From: Earliella scabrosa
Taxonomy: Eukaryota > Basidiomycota > Agaricomycetes > Polyporales > Polyporaceae
Assembly (NCBI GenBank): GCA_022605405.1
Contig: JABYQQ010000002.1
Span: 124,001-188,000 of the forward strand
Direction: 5' to 3'
DNA length: 64,000 nucleotides
Positions 36,271-48,085 of this stretch are shown one piece after another. The stretch's first letter is position 1, and every line of letters starts with the position of its first letter. The notes beneath the pieces were generated by a model. The model was not told the DNA's origin. It did no database searches and saw nothing but the letters and a program-made list of their open reading frames with translations. The translations under genes were made by a program, and so were the position numbers.

Positions 36271-37706
36271 TTGCCTCGTGCGCGTTGCGCTCATTATGCA
36301 CAGATATCTCATGTTCCGCGATGGGCTTCTGTCCCCGCGGTCGAAGCTGTTGCCTGGCGGCGGATCCACGACGCTAGGCTGTCACTGTACATCGAGGAGG
36401 ACGAGAACCCGGGCAAGCGCGCCAACAGTGTGCTCAGTCTTGCTTCGACAGGTACGCCCCGTCTGACACGCGTCCAGATCTCCCGTCCCTGACGACTATT
36501 TTGCAGCTGCCAGCACCATGACCAAATCTGGAATCTATCGAGACCCACGCGACACGCAGCGGAGGAGAAACAGACACAAGGATCAGACACTTCTCCGTGC
36601 TGGCATGGGTCTCACCACCGGTTTGGGTTGGAGCGACAGGTGAGTTAACCTTGGTGATTGCAAACGCAAGCTTGTCTTGACATATGATCTTCCATCACAG
36701 CGAGGACGAGGACGCGCCCTCTCTACTGACACGTCGCCTTATCACCACTAATATCGCAAGGCAACCATCTGTGTACTCCACCACTTCTCGCGCTCCGTCT
36801 CAACTTGCCAAGTCCCATTCCGTGGGGAACCTGTCCCACGCGCCTCCATCCTACTCTCCCGCACCATGATCCGGGTCCAGAACGCTCACCCGCTCAACCT
36901 CGGCCACCTCGGCGAGCTCTTCCCTGACCCGCCTTAGCACGATCGAGACCGAGAGCGTTACGTCCATTGACACAGGTCGACCAACGCGCAGTCGAACGCA
37001 ATCCAATGCCTCTGCGAGCTCGATCGTCTCCTCCGGCTCTCACGACTCGAGCAGTGCACCACAGTCGGTGACCAGCTCTCAAGCGCACACCACGACACCT
37101 TCCCGCGCGGCGGTGCCACGTCCACTACGTCTTCCGCAGACAGCGGGCATCCAGACGCCCTCGGTCACACGCACCACCTCCGCCACAGAGTCCCGTCCGC
37201 CCGTGTCGGCGGCCAGCAAGCTCGCCGGAGCTTCTCAGACCCGACCGCGGACACGAACGCTATCCAACCCCGGCTCCCGCCCAACGAACACCTTCCACGG
37301 CCCTCGCTCCGTCTCGTCGCGCATCGTGCCCCCGCGCTCTGTCACGACGTCCGTAATGGCCCCCGTGCGGTCCATGTCGACCTCGATCAGCCCGGCGGAG
37401 CGGAACAGCATCCTGAGCAACAGCACGCTCTCCGAGTTCCCGCTCCCGCCTGGTCTGGCGTCCTCGGCGTCCTCTCCGGGGCTCGTCCGCCCAAGCGTGG
37501 GCTTGCCAAAGCCCGGCGGCGCTCAGTATGGTGCGACAACGGTGTCCGCACCGTCGACGCCCCCGACGACGAGCCGCGTGCTGAACACGGTCGGGACGGG
37601 CCCGCGGCCGAGGCCGCTCCCGCGCACGGGCACGGGCATGCTGTATCGCAACAGCTCGTACATGGGCCCGAGCTCGACGGGAGGGCGGACGTCGATCGTG
37701 TCGTGA
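36271..37706 (+). pseudogene. Duplicated Ser-rich gene lacking exon 1 (inverted copy of 9339-10785)
   Basis: The copy starts inside intron 1 of the 9.3-11.3 kb gene and continues through exons 2-4 in near-identical sequence. It is not functional in my reading. Exon 1 is missing. A 5-nt insertion (AGGCT, near 36381) shifts exon 2 out of frame. A C-to-T change makes CCA TGA in place of CCA CGA at about 36868 in exon 4. Splice sites of introns 2 and 3 are retained and the C-terminal 200 codons remain open, so decay is recent. Confidence 0.85.
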
Positions 37707-38070
37707 GGCGTCATATTGTCTCTGCCCGACGTAAGTATGTTACAGTCCGGGCTCCCACGTTCTTTCGGTTTGGTTACCTACCCATCTCGCCACTCGGTCC
37801 TGCATCCCCGCGTCCCCGCGTCCTCATTTTAACGACGACTGCAAAGTCGTTGATACATGCTAATGCTGCTGTGCCGTCGTCCCGCGTTTATCGTTTGCCG
37901 TGCGCACCTGTCGTCTTGGGTTGTGCGAAATCGCTCGTGTTGCTGCTGCTGCTGCGTTCTAGTGCTGGTTGTCGGTCGATGCTTTGGGCTGCTGACTGCT
38001 TAGTTTAGGTCTGGTCGCTATACATATTTATGTACGTACATACATACGCTCTTTTCTTGTAACACATCGG
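36271..38070 (+). repeat. Segmental duplicate of 8957-10785 (inverted)
   Basis: Covers the Ser-rich pseudogene plus its 3' flank down to GTAACACATCGGGGGCTTC, which matches the reverse complement of about 8957-8985. Differences from the 9 kb copy are few; several in the 3' flank are shared with the third copy at 43 kb. Confidence 0.85.
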
Positions 38071-38676
38071 GGGCTTCAGATTCCGTCACAGTGCGCTGGT
38101 CACTCCCGCCGTCCTCCTATTATCGTCATCGCACACAGCTGGTGCTTCAACAATGACTTACTTGGCTCAATACATGCAGAGGTCACAACCATGCGAAGAC
38201 CTTTGTTCCCGCGTGTCCATGAGTGGCTTTGCGGGGCAGCGTCACGACTAGCACGTCCGCACGTCGTGATTGCACAACGAGTTGAACGTCGGCTCGCTAG
38301 TAGCTCGTCAGCACCATGATGTTAGCCAACATCAGTAGAACACTCACAAGCTCCGCTCAGCTTCGAATACCCTTGCTGGAACATGTTTGCGGTTTGGAAT
38401 GCAAGAGAGGAGACGCTTGAAACGGTGAACGTTGAACGTTGAACGGCGAGCAAACACCCATGACAGGCACAGAAGCGCCTGGGTTTGGGTCGCTGCAGCG
38501 GCCCAGCGCGGCCATGAGTAGAACAACGAGTACCAAATCTCCAGTCGCTCTTCAGATTGTACAAGAAAGTGGGGTATATGTAGCACCGTACACAGTATCA
38601 GAAGTCAACGCATAAGTCTTCACAACCACGACCTACACACCCACAGGGACCGACCTCCGAGAATTCCTCACTCGAG
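38071..38676. other. Intergenic, no gene seen
   Basis: Unique sequence between the Ser-rich duplicate and FunK1-4. It includes a short tandem TGAACGTTGAACGTTGAACG motif near 38423-38442. No coding frame supported. Confidence 0.45.
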
Positions 38677-41600
38677 TCAAGCACGACGAGCACGACCACG
38701 AGTAGCCCTGGTCGCCCTACCCCGCCCGCCGCTTTGTCCGCGAGATTGTGCAGTGCTGCTCGTACTACCCGCAGTACCGTTGCGAGTGAGACGTCGGCCA
38801 GTGCTTGCCCCGACAGTGTTCCTCCCGCCGCGACCACGGGTAACACCTCCATCATTAGTCGCGGTCGTGGTCAAGCCGCTTCCTTGTCCCATCGCCTGGG
38901 TAATCGAAGCGCGGCTCTGGCTGCGAGTCACCCTACGGCCATTGTTTTCAGCGGATGCGACAGCGGCGGCGGCAGGAAGACCGGCCCCATGTGCATTTCC
39001 CGCATCGAGTGCGCCAGTGCCTTGCCCAGCCATAGTTGGCCCCAGCGCAGCACGACGACTGCGCGTCATTGGGCCGGAGTCCGATCTCGAGCCGGTGGCG
39101 GGTGGGGTGGATGAACTGGCGACAGGCTGGGTAGACGGGCCTGCCGCGGGCTGGGAGGGTAGCTGGTGACGGGCTTTCTTCGTCTGTTTGATTGCAGCGA
39201 CTGGTGGGGCTGGGCGTCCCTTCATCCATCGATCTGGGACGACGTCTCCGTCAGGCCACGGCATAGGGGGTTCGCAGAGATAGTCATCCAGCAGCGTGCG
39301 AACTGCGAGGTGGCTTTCAAGAGACTTCAAATCGTCGAACATCTGGTCGGTCGGCACTTGGATGCTGGAGACAATGTCTGGTGCCTGGCGGCCTGCGTTG
39401 ACAGTCTTCACGGTATTGACGGCTTCCCTGCGTCTAACTGTCTTGCTCTGGCCTGCTTCCACGTTGCGCTGGGTCTGGTGGCCACCGCGGCGCTCGATTG
39501 CGGTATACAATAGATGGCGAGATGTGGTAGCGGTGGCGCTAGGACGAGCGGGGGTTTGTGGGCAAGTTGTTATCGTGCTCTGTTGGTACCGCAGAATGAC
39601 ATAGCGAGAATGGAACAACCTCAGGAGCTTGGTGATGAGGGCGTTAAGAGGGTGTTTGGACGCGTCAGCTGCACTCTTCGCGTAGAACTTGACGTCGACG
39701 CTAGCGGCACGGAGAACCGCAGACTCCATAATCGCGCGCCGCTTCGCCTCGGGACAAGCGCCTTTATTGGTATTTGGATCCACCGAAAACCCCTCGAAGT
39801 ATGCATAGATGAAGGGGTCCACGTTCTGCACGGTGCTCGGAACGAACCGCGCTGCACAGTAGATGATGACATGGAGGAAGGCCTCCAGCTCGTCTGGGAT
39901 CGTGTTCTGCGCCCCGGGATTATCTAGGAGGTAGGCCGACATGAAATGCCAGGTTCCCTGTGAATGCATGAATAGATGAGTAAGTGAGAACAACTATGCA
40001 TAAGCAAGGACATACCGTTCGCTCGGGCTGCATCGCGATCTTTGTGGTATTGCACTTGCCAAGCTCCCAGTCCGATAGGATGCCTGTCCAGTACACCACG
40101 TACTGGCCGTCGTCCGTCCGTAGGACTGTCGGATATATCAACAGGTTCCCCGCACTCACGTCACGGTGGACGTAGTTGCACGATTTCCATGCCTCCTCGT
40201 GTGCTACATCATAATGATGTTCTTTGATCAGTAATTACGGACACAACACGCGTCAGGTAGCAGACATACCAAGGACGCAATGGTAGACGATCTTGACCAA
40301 TTGTTGGCTGCTCGTGAACGCTGTCAGAGGAAGACAAATCTCCTTGACGACGACTCGGGTGTGCACAAGGTGTCGCAGGCGTGAACCCTGAAGGAGCCTG
40401 TCTTCGGCCGCAACCTCGTCCGCCTTGCGCTTCTTGCTGAGTCGTGGCTGCGTAGGCATGGTGGCAGGTTCTTCTGTGAGGGAGAAGGGCAGAGACGGGT
40501 TGTGGCGACGGGGGTCATGCGCAGTGGCAGCCGGACGCCGCCTCGGTAGTTCAACGTCGCCGACATCCATAGCTTCTCCTAGGGGCTCCGCCGTCCCGAC
40601 CTCCTCTGCATCCGGTGAGAACGGGTCCAGTTCCCGCACCTTCTTCGGTCCGGTGAGCGGCGAGTAGTTGGACGTTTCAGTCTCCTGCGGCATGCCACAC
40701 TCGACATTGCCATCCACGCCGATGTCGCGCACATCCTCGAACGCCACAAGCGTCGGCACGTACGTTACCCCCGCATCATTGAGAGTTTTCAAGATGGCAC
40801 CCTCCGGCTCGATCCCAGCATAGTACGGTCTCCAGGAGTCCTTGAGTATCACAAGGCGCTGGGTGTGCCATTCGAGAGCGACATAGCACCGCGTCCCGCG
40901 CCCAACCATCCCGGACCCGGAGAAGATGGGTTCGCCGACGAGATAGTCCTTCCCACAGACAAGGATCCTGTAACGGGGCCATTCTCGAATGAGGGATTTT
41001 TGGAACAGCTCGCGTGCGTAGGTCATGATGGGGTCGATCTTCTGGGTCGACGTATGAAATTCGGAGTCGTGTTGACAGATGTCAGTCGGAGCACAGGTTA
41101 TGGAGGGTCCAGGAGGATGTGTAGGAGGCGCGGGGTCGTCTGCGGAGGGCAGGAGAGTAGGGGGGATCTCGGCCGGGTTCTCAATGATCCGCTCGCGGGG
41201 GTCGAGATCATCATCGCAGGGAGCAGCGATGGCGTCCATGCGTATCCAACCACACGAATCCGGGGATAGCTCTGTCACAGTCGTGTCTTTGCCTTGCTGA
41301 CGATCGTTCATCTTCGAGAACATCTTGAAGACCCCGAGGAGCGACTTCATTCCACGAAAGGTGCCGATGTAGTCTATCGACTCGGTCACGATCGTACCAC
41401 CGCGATCCCAGCGCATGACGCGATATCGCCGGCCGTTGACCAGGAGCATGTAGAGTCCGGTGCGATGCTGGTAGGAGTAGTTGTGCCCGGCATAGGACAT
41501 AACCTGACCGTGCACTTTCTGACGTGACCTTGCTGTAGCCTCGGGCTCCTCGTATATACGCTTGTCGTTGTAGGGGTCGTGTTCTGTTCCATCAGGCTTG

Positions 41601-42221
41601 AACTCGGCGAGGAAGCGCTGAAGAGACCAGTTCGGTCGTTTCGGGGTAGTCCGATCCCGGTCTCCGTCCGCGATGAAGGACCCGTCGATCTTGTACTTGT
41701 CCTGGTCTGATTTGTCGTACTTATTCTCTGAGAGATGAAGGAAGTATCCGGGGCACAGGGGGTGGTTTGCATCGATCTTTGCCTGCTAACCATCAGTCAT
41801 GAAATCAGTAAGCCACCGACGAGACGCGCACCCAAGCCTCAGAATACATCTTCTCATTGAGCTTCTTCTCTGGAGGGGCCGGCTCGAGCGTCGCTTTCGC
41901 CTTCTCGGCACCCTTCAACTCCGTCTTCTCCGGCAAACCCAGAGCAGTCCTAAACATGGTCCACACCTTCTGAACCTCCGCATCGTCGACCTCGAAGTCG
42001 GCAGGCTGGCCACCGAGAACGTCGGTCCTAAACTGAGCGAGTCGCATGAGGATGGTTGTGTCTCGCGCGTCCTGTCTCATGTTGTCGCGCTTCTCTTCCG
42101 CGGTTCTTTGGACGTAGGTTTCGGGAAGACGGTTAGAGTCCGCGACCTTGAACGCGTCGTGGTTGACAGGAGTGTCTTGGGGCACGTCTCCAGTCAGCGT
42201 ATGTGGGCCGAAGGGCTCCAT
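38677..42221 (-). CDS. FunK1-4: intact fungal-specific protein kinase (1123 aa)
   Basis: Exons 42221-41832, 41782-40270, 40203-40016 and 39957-38677 join in phase to 1124 codons. The N-terminal arm contains DTTILMRLAQFRTDV. The N-lobe carries YQHRTGLYMLLVNGRRYRVM and WDRGGTIVTESIDYI, the glycine loop GRGTRCY (the usual last Gly is Cys), and ILKDSWR with the beta-3 lysine. The linker has RHLVHTRVVVKEICLPL. Exon 3 has the catalytic loop YVHRDVSAGN and LSDWELGK. The C-lobe begins GTWHFMSAYLL. A long basic, Arg/Gly/Ser/Thr-rich tail (TRSRRAA, RGRATRATRGRARRA) suggests nuclear targeting or nucleic-acid contact (inference). It is more diverged from the other copies than FunK1-2, -5 and -6 are from each other. 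Confidence 0.87.
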
Positions 42222-42954
42222 GGTGGAGGAGAAAGAGAGCGACAAACCTTTAGACGCGCTGTTCCCGCTTTTCTACTTGCGGAGAGACTGGTTTCGGATC
42301 CTGTCCTAGAGACGACGCGCGTCCATGCGGTAAGCAACGGAATCAGCCGGCGCTTCTCAAGCACAATAGTCAAAATCACATACCTGATTGGGAGCACAAA
42401 AGACCGCTCGGTCTTTGCACGCTGCGTGTTCAATACCTGTGGCCGAGGGATGATACTACTAGCATAGTTGGGAAGAAAACAAAGATCAGGGGGTACACCG
42501 CAATACATTCACTGCATGCATACCTGCAAGAGAAATCGCAAGGCTCCAGGGATGCACTAGAGCACGCTGACGAGAGATGGTGATGTTGGACGAGTTGAAT
42601 GTGTGGCGGGAGAGACGCGTTGAACTTGCGAAGTTCAACTGTGAGCGTCACGGTCACACGTGTACATTAGACGCTGACGGGACAGGCGGACCGTACGGGC
42701 GTTGGGCCAAGGGAACGCCCTGCCACTTGGCACTGTTGATGTTGTCTAGGCTTTTCCTGAGTGACCACCAGTGCGTGGTACTCTCCAATCCCTTTGAGTC
42801 GCAACCGTGAAAGTTTATTCATCATACATAGCGAACGCTCCAGGCGGAGGGATGATGAAAGCCCTGCAGAAACAGTACTGCCGACTCGTAGAGCTGCGCC
42901 TATGCGACTCGGACAGCTCCTGATTTCTCATTTGGTGTTATTCAACTTGCTAGG
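42222..42954. other. Intergenic upstream of FunK1-4, no gene seen
   Basis: About 730 bp ending at the third copy of the Ser-rich 3' flank. No coding frame with motifs. Confidence 0.4.
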
Positions 42955-43418
42955 CTACGAGAAACGAGCGTATGTGTACATGTACATAAATATGTATAAC
43001 GACCACAACTGAACGAAGCAGTCAGCAGCCCAAAGCATCGACCGAGAATTAACACTAGGACGCAGCAGCAGCAGCAACACGAGCGATTTCGCACAACCCG
43101 AGACGACAGGTGCGCACGGCAAACGATAAACGCAGAACGACGGCACAGCAGCATTAGCATGTATCAGGGACTTTGCAGTCGTCAATAATACGAGGACGTG
43201 GGGATGCAGGACCGAGTGGCGAGATGGGTAGGTAACCAAGCCGAAAGAATGTGGGAGCCCGGACTGTAACATACTTACGTCGGGCAGAGACGATATGACG
43301 CCTCACGACGCGATCGACGTCCGACCTCCCGCCGAGCTCGGGCCCGTGTACGAGCTGTTGCGATACGGCATGCCCGTTCCCGTGCGCGGGAGCGGCCTCG
43401 GCCGCGGGCCCGTCCCCC
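42955..43418 (-). repeat. Third, partial copy of the Ser-rich gene 3' end and flank
   Basis: Matches 8985-9451 in the same orientation: the 3' flank and about the last 120 coding bases, ending abruptly at CGCGGGCCCGTCCCC. It shares with the 36-38 kb copy a five-unit GCA repeat (four in the 9 kb copy), the word GAGCGATTTCGC, and absence of the ATATGC hexamer found in the 9 kb copy. Confidence 0.8.
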
Positions 43419-43778
43419 ATACTTAGTGGTGCTCTCACGCTTCACACGTTTGACTATCTTGTGTAGTCTCCGACGTCCGTCGGCCGTTGGTAGGCTAACT
43501 CCATCCAAGTCCTCGTTCACACTACTCTACACGGTGAGTTTCAGCTCCATACCATTTCGAATTGGATACTCAACGCCATGATAATTTCAACACATCTGAT
43601 GCTTTCATCCAGGTCATCGAGCAACGAGCCGTCTTTCCCTAGCTAGTTGTCATCTCGTAGAGAAGATGAACTAATCTACGGCGGTGGTCCACACATCCGA
43701 GTTGAACGTCGTGCCTATAGGCTTTGTTGATCTCCCACTGGCCACCATCCGTCCCGTACCAGTTCTCGATCCGTGTCA
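43419..43778. other. Unique insert between two duplication blocks
   Basis: 360 bp with no match recognised elsewhere in the window. It separates the Ser-rich 3' fragment from the inverted spacer/FunK1-5 block. No gene seen. Confidence 0.4.
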
Positions 43779-44459
43779 CATTGGGGGCTTCAGATTCAGA
43801 CATGGCGGGCTTCAACAAGCCTGAAGGCCTGAGCGTCGTTTCCTCTTACCCTTCCACACATGTATGCGTATGGTCTCAGACCGTAATGGCTGTGACGAAA
43901 CGTATATCTGTTAGCATTCCCTCTAGATCTCGACGCTCGTATCGTATCTGTGTAGGATGTTATCTGTGGTAAGAGCAGACTTCAGTAGCGATGGCCTTTG
44001 GCTCAGTTCAAACTTGAACGAAGCGGCGTAAGCATCGCGCAGCCTTTGCAAGTCGTGTGTCGTGATAAGACAAGGTACATACTTAGCATCCCAATGATCG
44101 CTGGTGACTACACATTTCCGCCAGTCGCAGTCCGTGGACCTTTCATAACCAGTTGGTTGGGATTAGACGCCCATGTTCAACACCGGCGAGGGCGGATCAA
44201 CCGGTCCGAAGCGGCCCATCTGGATTCATCCGAAACAGGAAGGTCAACCAAGGGTCTGTCCGCGACCACCACCTGTGCGTCATCCCAGACAAAGGGCTTT
44301 CAGTAGCTTTCAGCTTGCGACTATTGTGGCCTTGATTCGGTAAGCTCTCAGCTGCCAATGCCGCTTTGTGCACCGCATGGATTATCTAATTTGCGTGGCC
44401 GGCCACGGCGTTGCAGTGTGGCACGGTCCTGGACCCGTATCCCTAACCATCTCGTACTG

Positions 44460-44467
44460 GATAAAAG
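44460..44467 (+). promoter_or_regulatory. TATA-like element of FunK1-5
   Basis: GATAAAAG 65 bp upstream of the FunK1-5 ATG, equivalent to 8262-8269 at FunK1-2. Confidence 0.4.
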
Positions 44468-44524
44468 CCCGCCTACGCGCGCCTCCACAGGTTCGTCTGC
44501 AACCATCTCCTACCATCTCTAACC

Positions 44525-47500
44525 ATGCCTGAACATCAGTACCACGGCAATGCTCAGACCTCTCCAGCCAAACCCGAGAAACCGAACACATACGACCCAA
44601 CCCGACAGGGCCTCGAAGACCTCCGCAAAGCCGACGAGGTACGAGACGACATGATGGAAGACTGCGTCTACACCACCATTTCGATGCCACCTCGTCAATT
44701 CTAAGGCTACATCCCTGTACCCCACGACTTCGACCTCGTCTTTCCAGAGGAGCGTATCGAGACCATCACCAGCGATTTCCAGGCGCTGTTCAGGAATGTG
44801 AAGACCCGCGACACGCTAGATGAAGGAGAAAAGGTTACGCGGAAAGCTAGGCCGCTTGAATCGTCTATTGGCGAAATCTTGGTATGTCGTAACCATCCCG
44901 TACATCGATCACTGCTCATCCTCTCTAGGTCGAGATGAACGAGAAGTATGGCTTCATCCCTGGTTACATTCTCCATGTGTCGCAGCACAAGGCCGACCCG
45001 GGGGACAAGAGGAAGTGGAAGACAGATGCGAGTTACATTTCCGAGCAGGACAAGGATCTCATCGTACCCGGCGTCCAGAACTGGGCTCTGCAACGACTGC
45101 CCTCGGAGCTGAAGCGGGGAGGCACGGAAAACGATCCGTTCGACGACCGCGAAGACCACGACGTCGAAACCTCCGTTCTCACTCGTCGACCCATCCGCGG
45201 CCAGCTGATGTCTTATGCCCGACACGTCTGTATTTACCAGCATCGCGTCTGGCTCTTCCAGCTGTTCATCAACGGCGAAGAGTTTCGCTTCCTTCGCTGG
45301 GATCGCTCTGGCGTCATCGTCACCTTTGCTGTCAACTACGTCAAGACCGTTGCAGGCACCCGGCTGTTCCTCCAATTTCTCTTCGGCTTCTCCAAGCTCA
45401 CCGATCGCCAGCAAGGCCTTGACCACACGGCCGTTCGATTGACCGAAAACTCGTGCGCGTGGAACCGGATGGACTTCCTTGCCTCTTACACCGGGGGCTT
45501 CTCGTCCACCGAGCGTGCTGTGGGCGATGACGAGAAGGTTCCCGATAACTTCGCGTTCCCGGCCGAAGACTCTCCTTTGTTCAACAACCACCTCCTTCAT
45601 CACGATCCCTGCGCCCCTTGCGTCCCCCATCGCGAGCACGTCTCGTTGACTGCGCAGCCTCTTCTGCTCTCGGTGTGGACACACGTCCGCACTCTTTGGG
45701 CTCAATCCCTCCAGGGTCACTGGCCCCGTTACCAACTCACGATTCAAGGCCGAAGGTACCTTGTTGGGAAGCCCGTATTCATGGCGACCGGCATGGTTAG
45801 CCGTGGCACACGGGGCTACATCGCTCTCGACTGGTTATCCCAACGCTTTGTCTTCATCAAGGATGCCTGGCGGCCGTTCTACACGAACGTCGAGAGGGAG
45901 GGCGACGTGCTTCGCAAGCTCAACGAGCGAAACATCGAGTACGTCCCCACGCTGGTCGACCACGAGGACGTCTGCCAGGTCGACGGGACTAAGCAAGAGA
46001 CGGAGACATCGCTGTATGCTCCTCACGCACCGAACAGGAAGCTGGTCCATGTGCCGACTGCTCAACCGGACGACAAGCAGAAGCGCCGTATCGTCCCTCT
46101 TCCTAAACGACCGGCTACGACCACTGGTTGCACTGGTACACCTCGGCCGTCCCCGGCTTACCGGCCCAACCTCGCTCCCATCCCTGCATCGGTTCCTGAG
46201 GGGAAAGACGTGCCGACAACAGCTTCGCAGACGACGTCAACGGGCGACGAACCTCGAGGGACAAAGCGCTCCGCCAAGGAGTTGAATGCGAAGGACCACG
46301 TTCCTCAGGGTACCGGTCTCCGTCATCTCACCCATTATCGCACTGTCGTGGCGGAAGTTTGCCTGCCATCCACGGCGTTCAAGAACGGCAAGATGTGGGC
46401 ACGTATTGTACTCCACGCTCTCAAGGGTGAGCTTAGTCATTATGCCTCATACGTCCAATGACTAATATGTACTCCTTTCATGCAGCGCATAAAGCGGCGT
46501 ACGAACAATGCGATATCATCCACCGCGACGTGAGCGTGGGAAACATCCTAATCCTCCCGACGGTTCGAACTCTTCACGGCAGCAAGATCGTTTATTGGGT
46601 CGGCTTGTTGTGCGACTGGGAACTTGCCAAAGACATCAAACTGGAGGTCGCGCGCCAGCCAGAACGCACGGTACGCTGTTACGCCCTTCCATCTGTATCT
46701 TGATTCTGACCGTGCTGTTCCATTCAGGGTACGTGGCAGTTCATGTCGCTCCGGTGCCTCAGAGACCCAACACTGCCTGTCGGACTCGCGGACGAACTGG
46801 AATCGTTCGTGCACGTCTTGATCTACAACGGCGTCCGGTTTCTCTTCCACAACTTCGCTGAAATCGCGGCATTTGTGAATGCGTACTTCGACGACACGGT
46901 CGTGGACGATCGTGGCAAGAAGTCGGCTCCCCACGCGAAAGACAAATCTATCACCATGGGCAGACTCACGTTGTGTGCTTCCACCCTCCTCTTCACGAAG
47001 CGCAAAGGCCAACCGGGGCATCCCATGAACGGCTTGCTCCAGGAGCTCTTTGCCTTGCTCAAGTCTCGATACCGTGTCCTGCTATGGAAAGCCGCTCAAG
47101 AAGCCGAAGCACAGCAGAAAAAGGCAGCGTTGTCGACCCCAGACCGTCCGGCCGACGAGGAGGAGGCCGACTTTGGCTTCGCCGACGATATCGAGGTAGA
47201 TGAACCCACCGAGACTCCAGTTCAGCAGACAGGCCCAGAGGCTGTCGTCGTCGTCGACAGCGAGCCCACAGACGGGCGTGGGTTGGAGATGGCTGACGCA
47301 GTCGGCGAGGACCTACCGCCAGTCGAGGTCCCTACCAAGGAGGACTACGACCGTGCTGCGAAGCTGGAGACGCACAACGCTGTCATTTCCATCTTCCAGA
47401 CCTACATCACGAACCCGACAAAGAAACCGGGGATGATCTGGCCCAAGGAGGACAAGCTTGCCTTCGATCGGCTTCACGGATATCGCGCACGACCACGTGT

Positions 47501-47660
47501 CACGCCAGTCGCGGCTGAGAACCCGACTAAGCGGGCTAACACGGAGCCTGCAAATCCGGTGCCTCGTTCGGAAACGCGCAGTGGGAAAGGGAAAGATCGT
47601 GATCGCGCTGACACCCCAGTCGAGGGGGCTCCCGGACAGTCTTCAGGAGCGGCGTCTTAG
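44525..47660 (+). pseudogene. FunK1-5: kinase copy with an early stop codon
   Basis: Exons 44525-44881, 44929-46426, 46486-46670 and 46728-47660 keep correct phase throughout. Codon 60, however, is TAA at 44702-44704, where FunK1-2 has AAA in the segment EQFKEY. Everything else is open: glycine loop SRGTRGY, FIKDAWR lysine, IIHRDVSVGN, LCDWELAKD, C-lobe and a KGKDRDR tail. A 15-nt in-frame deletion (PADTPTAKDSP becomes PAEDSP) also separates it from FunK1-2 and -6. A downstream start, for example the Met in VEMNEKYG at the start of exon 2, would still give a protein with the complete kinase core, so loss of function is likely but not certain. The decay must be recent because no other stop has accumulated. 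Confidence 0.8.
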
Positions 47661-48085
47661 ACACTCTGTAATGATCTGGATATCTCTAGTTTGGTTTTGG
47701 CTTTACAAGTTCGTTCTTCCTTCGTTTGCTGTCAAAGTTCATGATCGCTCAACTTTGCTCATGGTCTTATGACCTACTGTTTTGGCTATGGAACGGTGAA
47801 CGACCGGTCCGCACGTGGGGTAGGCAATGACTGTGGTTTGTCACATTAGTGCAAGGTCCCGAAATATCATTCTTGAGTGCAATCCCAAACGATGTGGTTA
47901 GAGGAGGGCAGGAGGAAGAATCATAGGCGCTGTGCCCAGTCACGCTCGTGACCAATTAAGGCGCCCGAACATAATGCAAGTGCAACTGTCCTCAGTCTCT
48001 CTAACCAACTCGTTGCTCGACCACAAGCTCACAGTCTCCGTCACCTCCAATTGTTTCAACTCTTCTGGTTTTATTCAATCACACG
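47661..48085. other. Intergenic between FunK1-5 and FunK1-6
   Basis: 425 bp with no gene. The promoter of FunK1-6 lies here but has no clear TATA box, unlike its paralogues. Confidence 0.45.

Larger units (their letters stand above)
43779..47660 (+). repeat. Inverted duplicate of the FunK1-2 locus and upstream spacer (5084-8970)
   Basis: The spacer, TATA-like element, exon-intron structure and most coding sequence of FunK1-2 recur here in opposite orientation. Identity is high in the spacer and exons 1-2 and lower in exon 4 and the tail. Confidence 0.85.

Noticed and set aside
36271..37706. Second functional Ser-rich gene
   Set aside because: First exon missing, a 5-nt insertion in exon 2 and a TGA in exon 4.
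43779..47660. Transposable element carrying FunK1
   Set aside because: No terminal inverted repeats, target-site duplications, transposase or reverse transcriptase; the block keeps introns and promoter, so it is a DNA segmental duplication.
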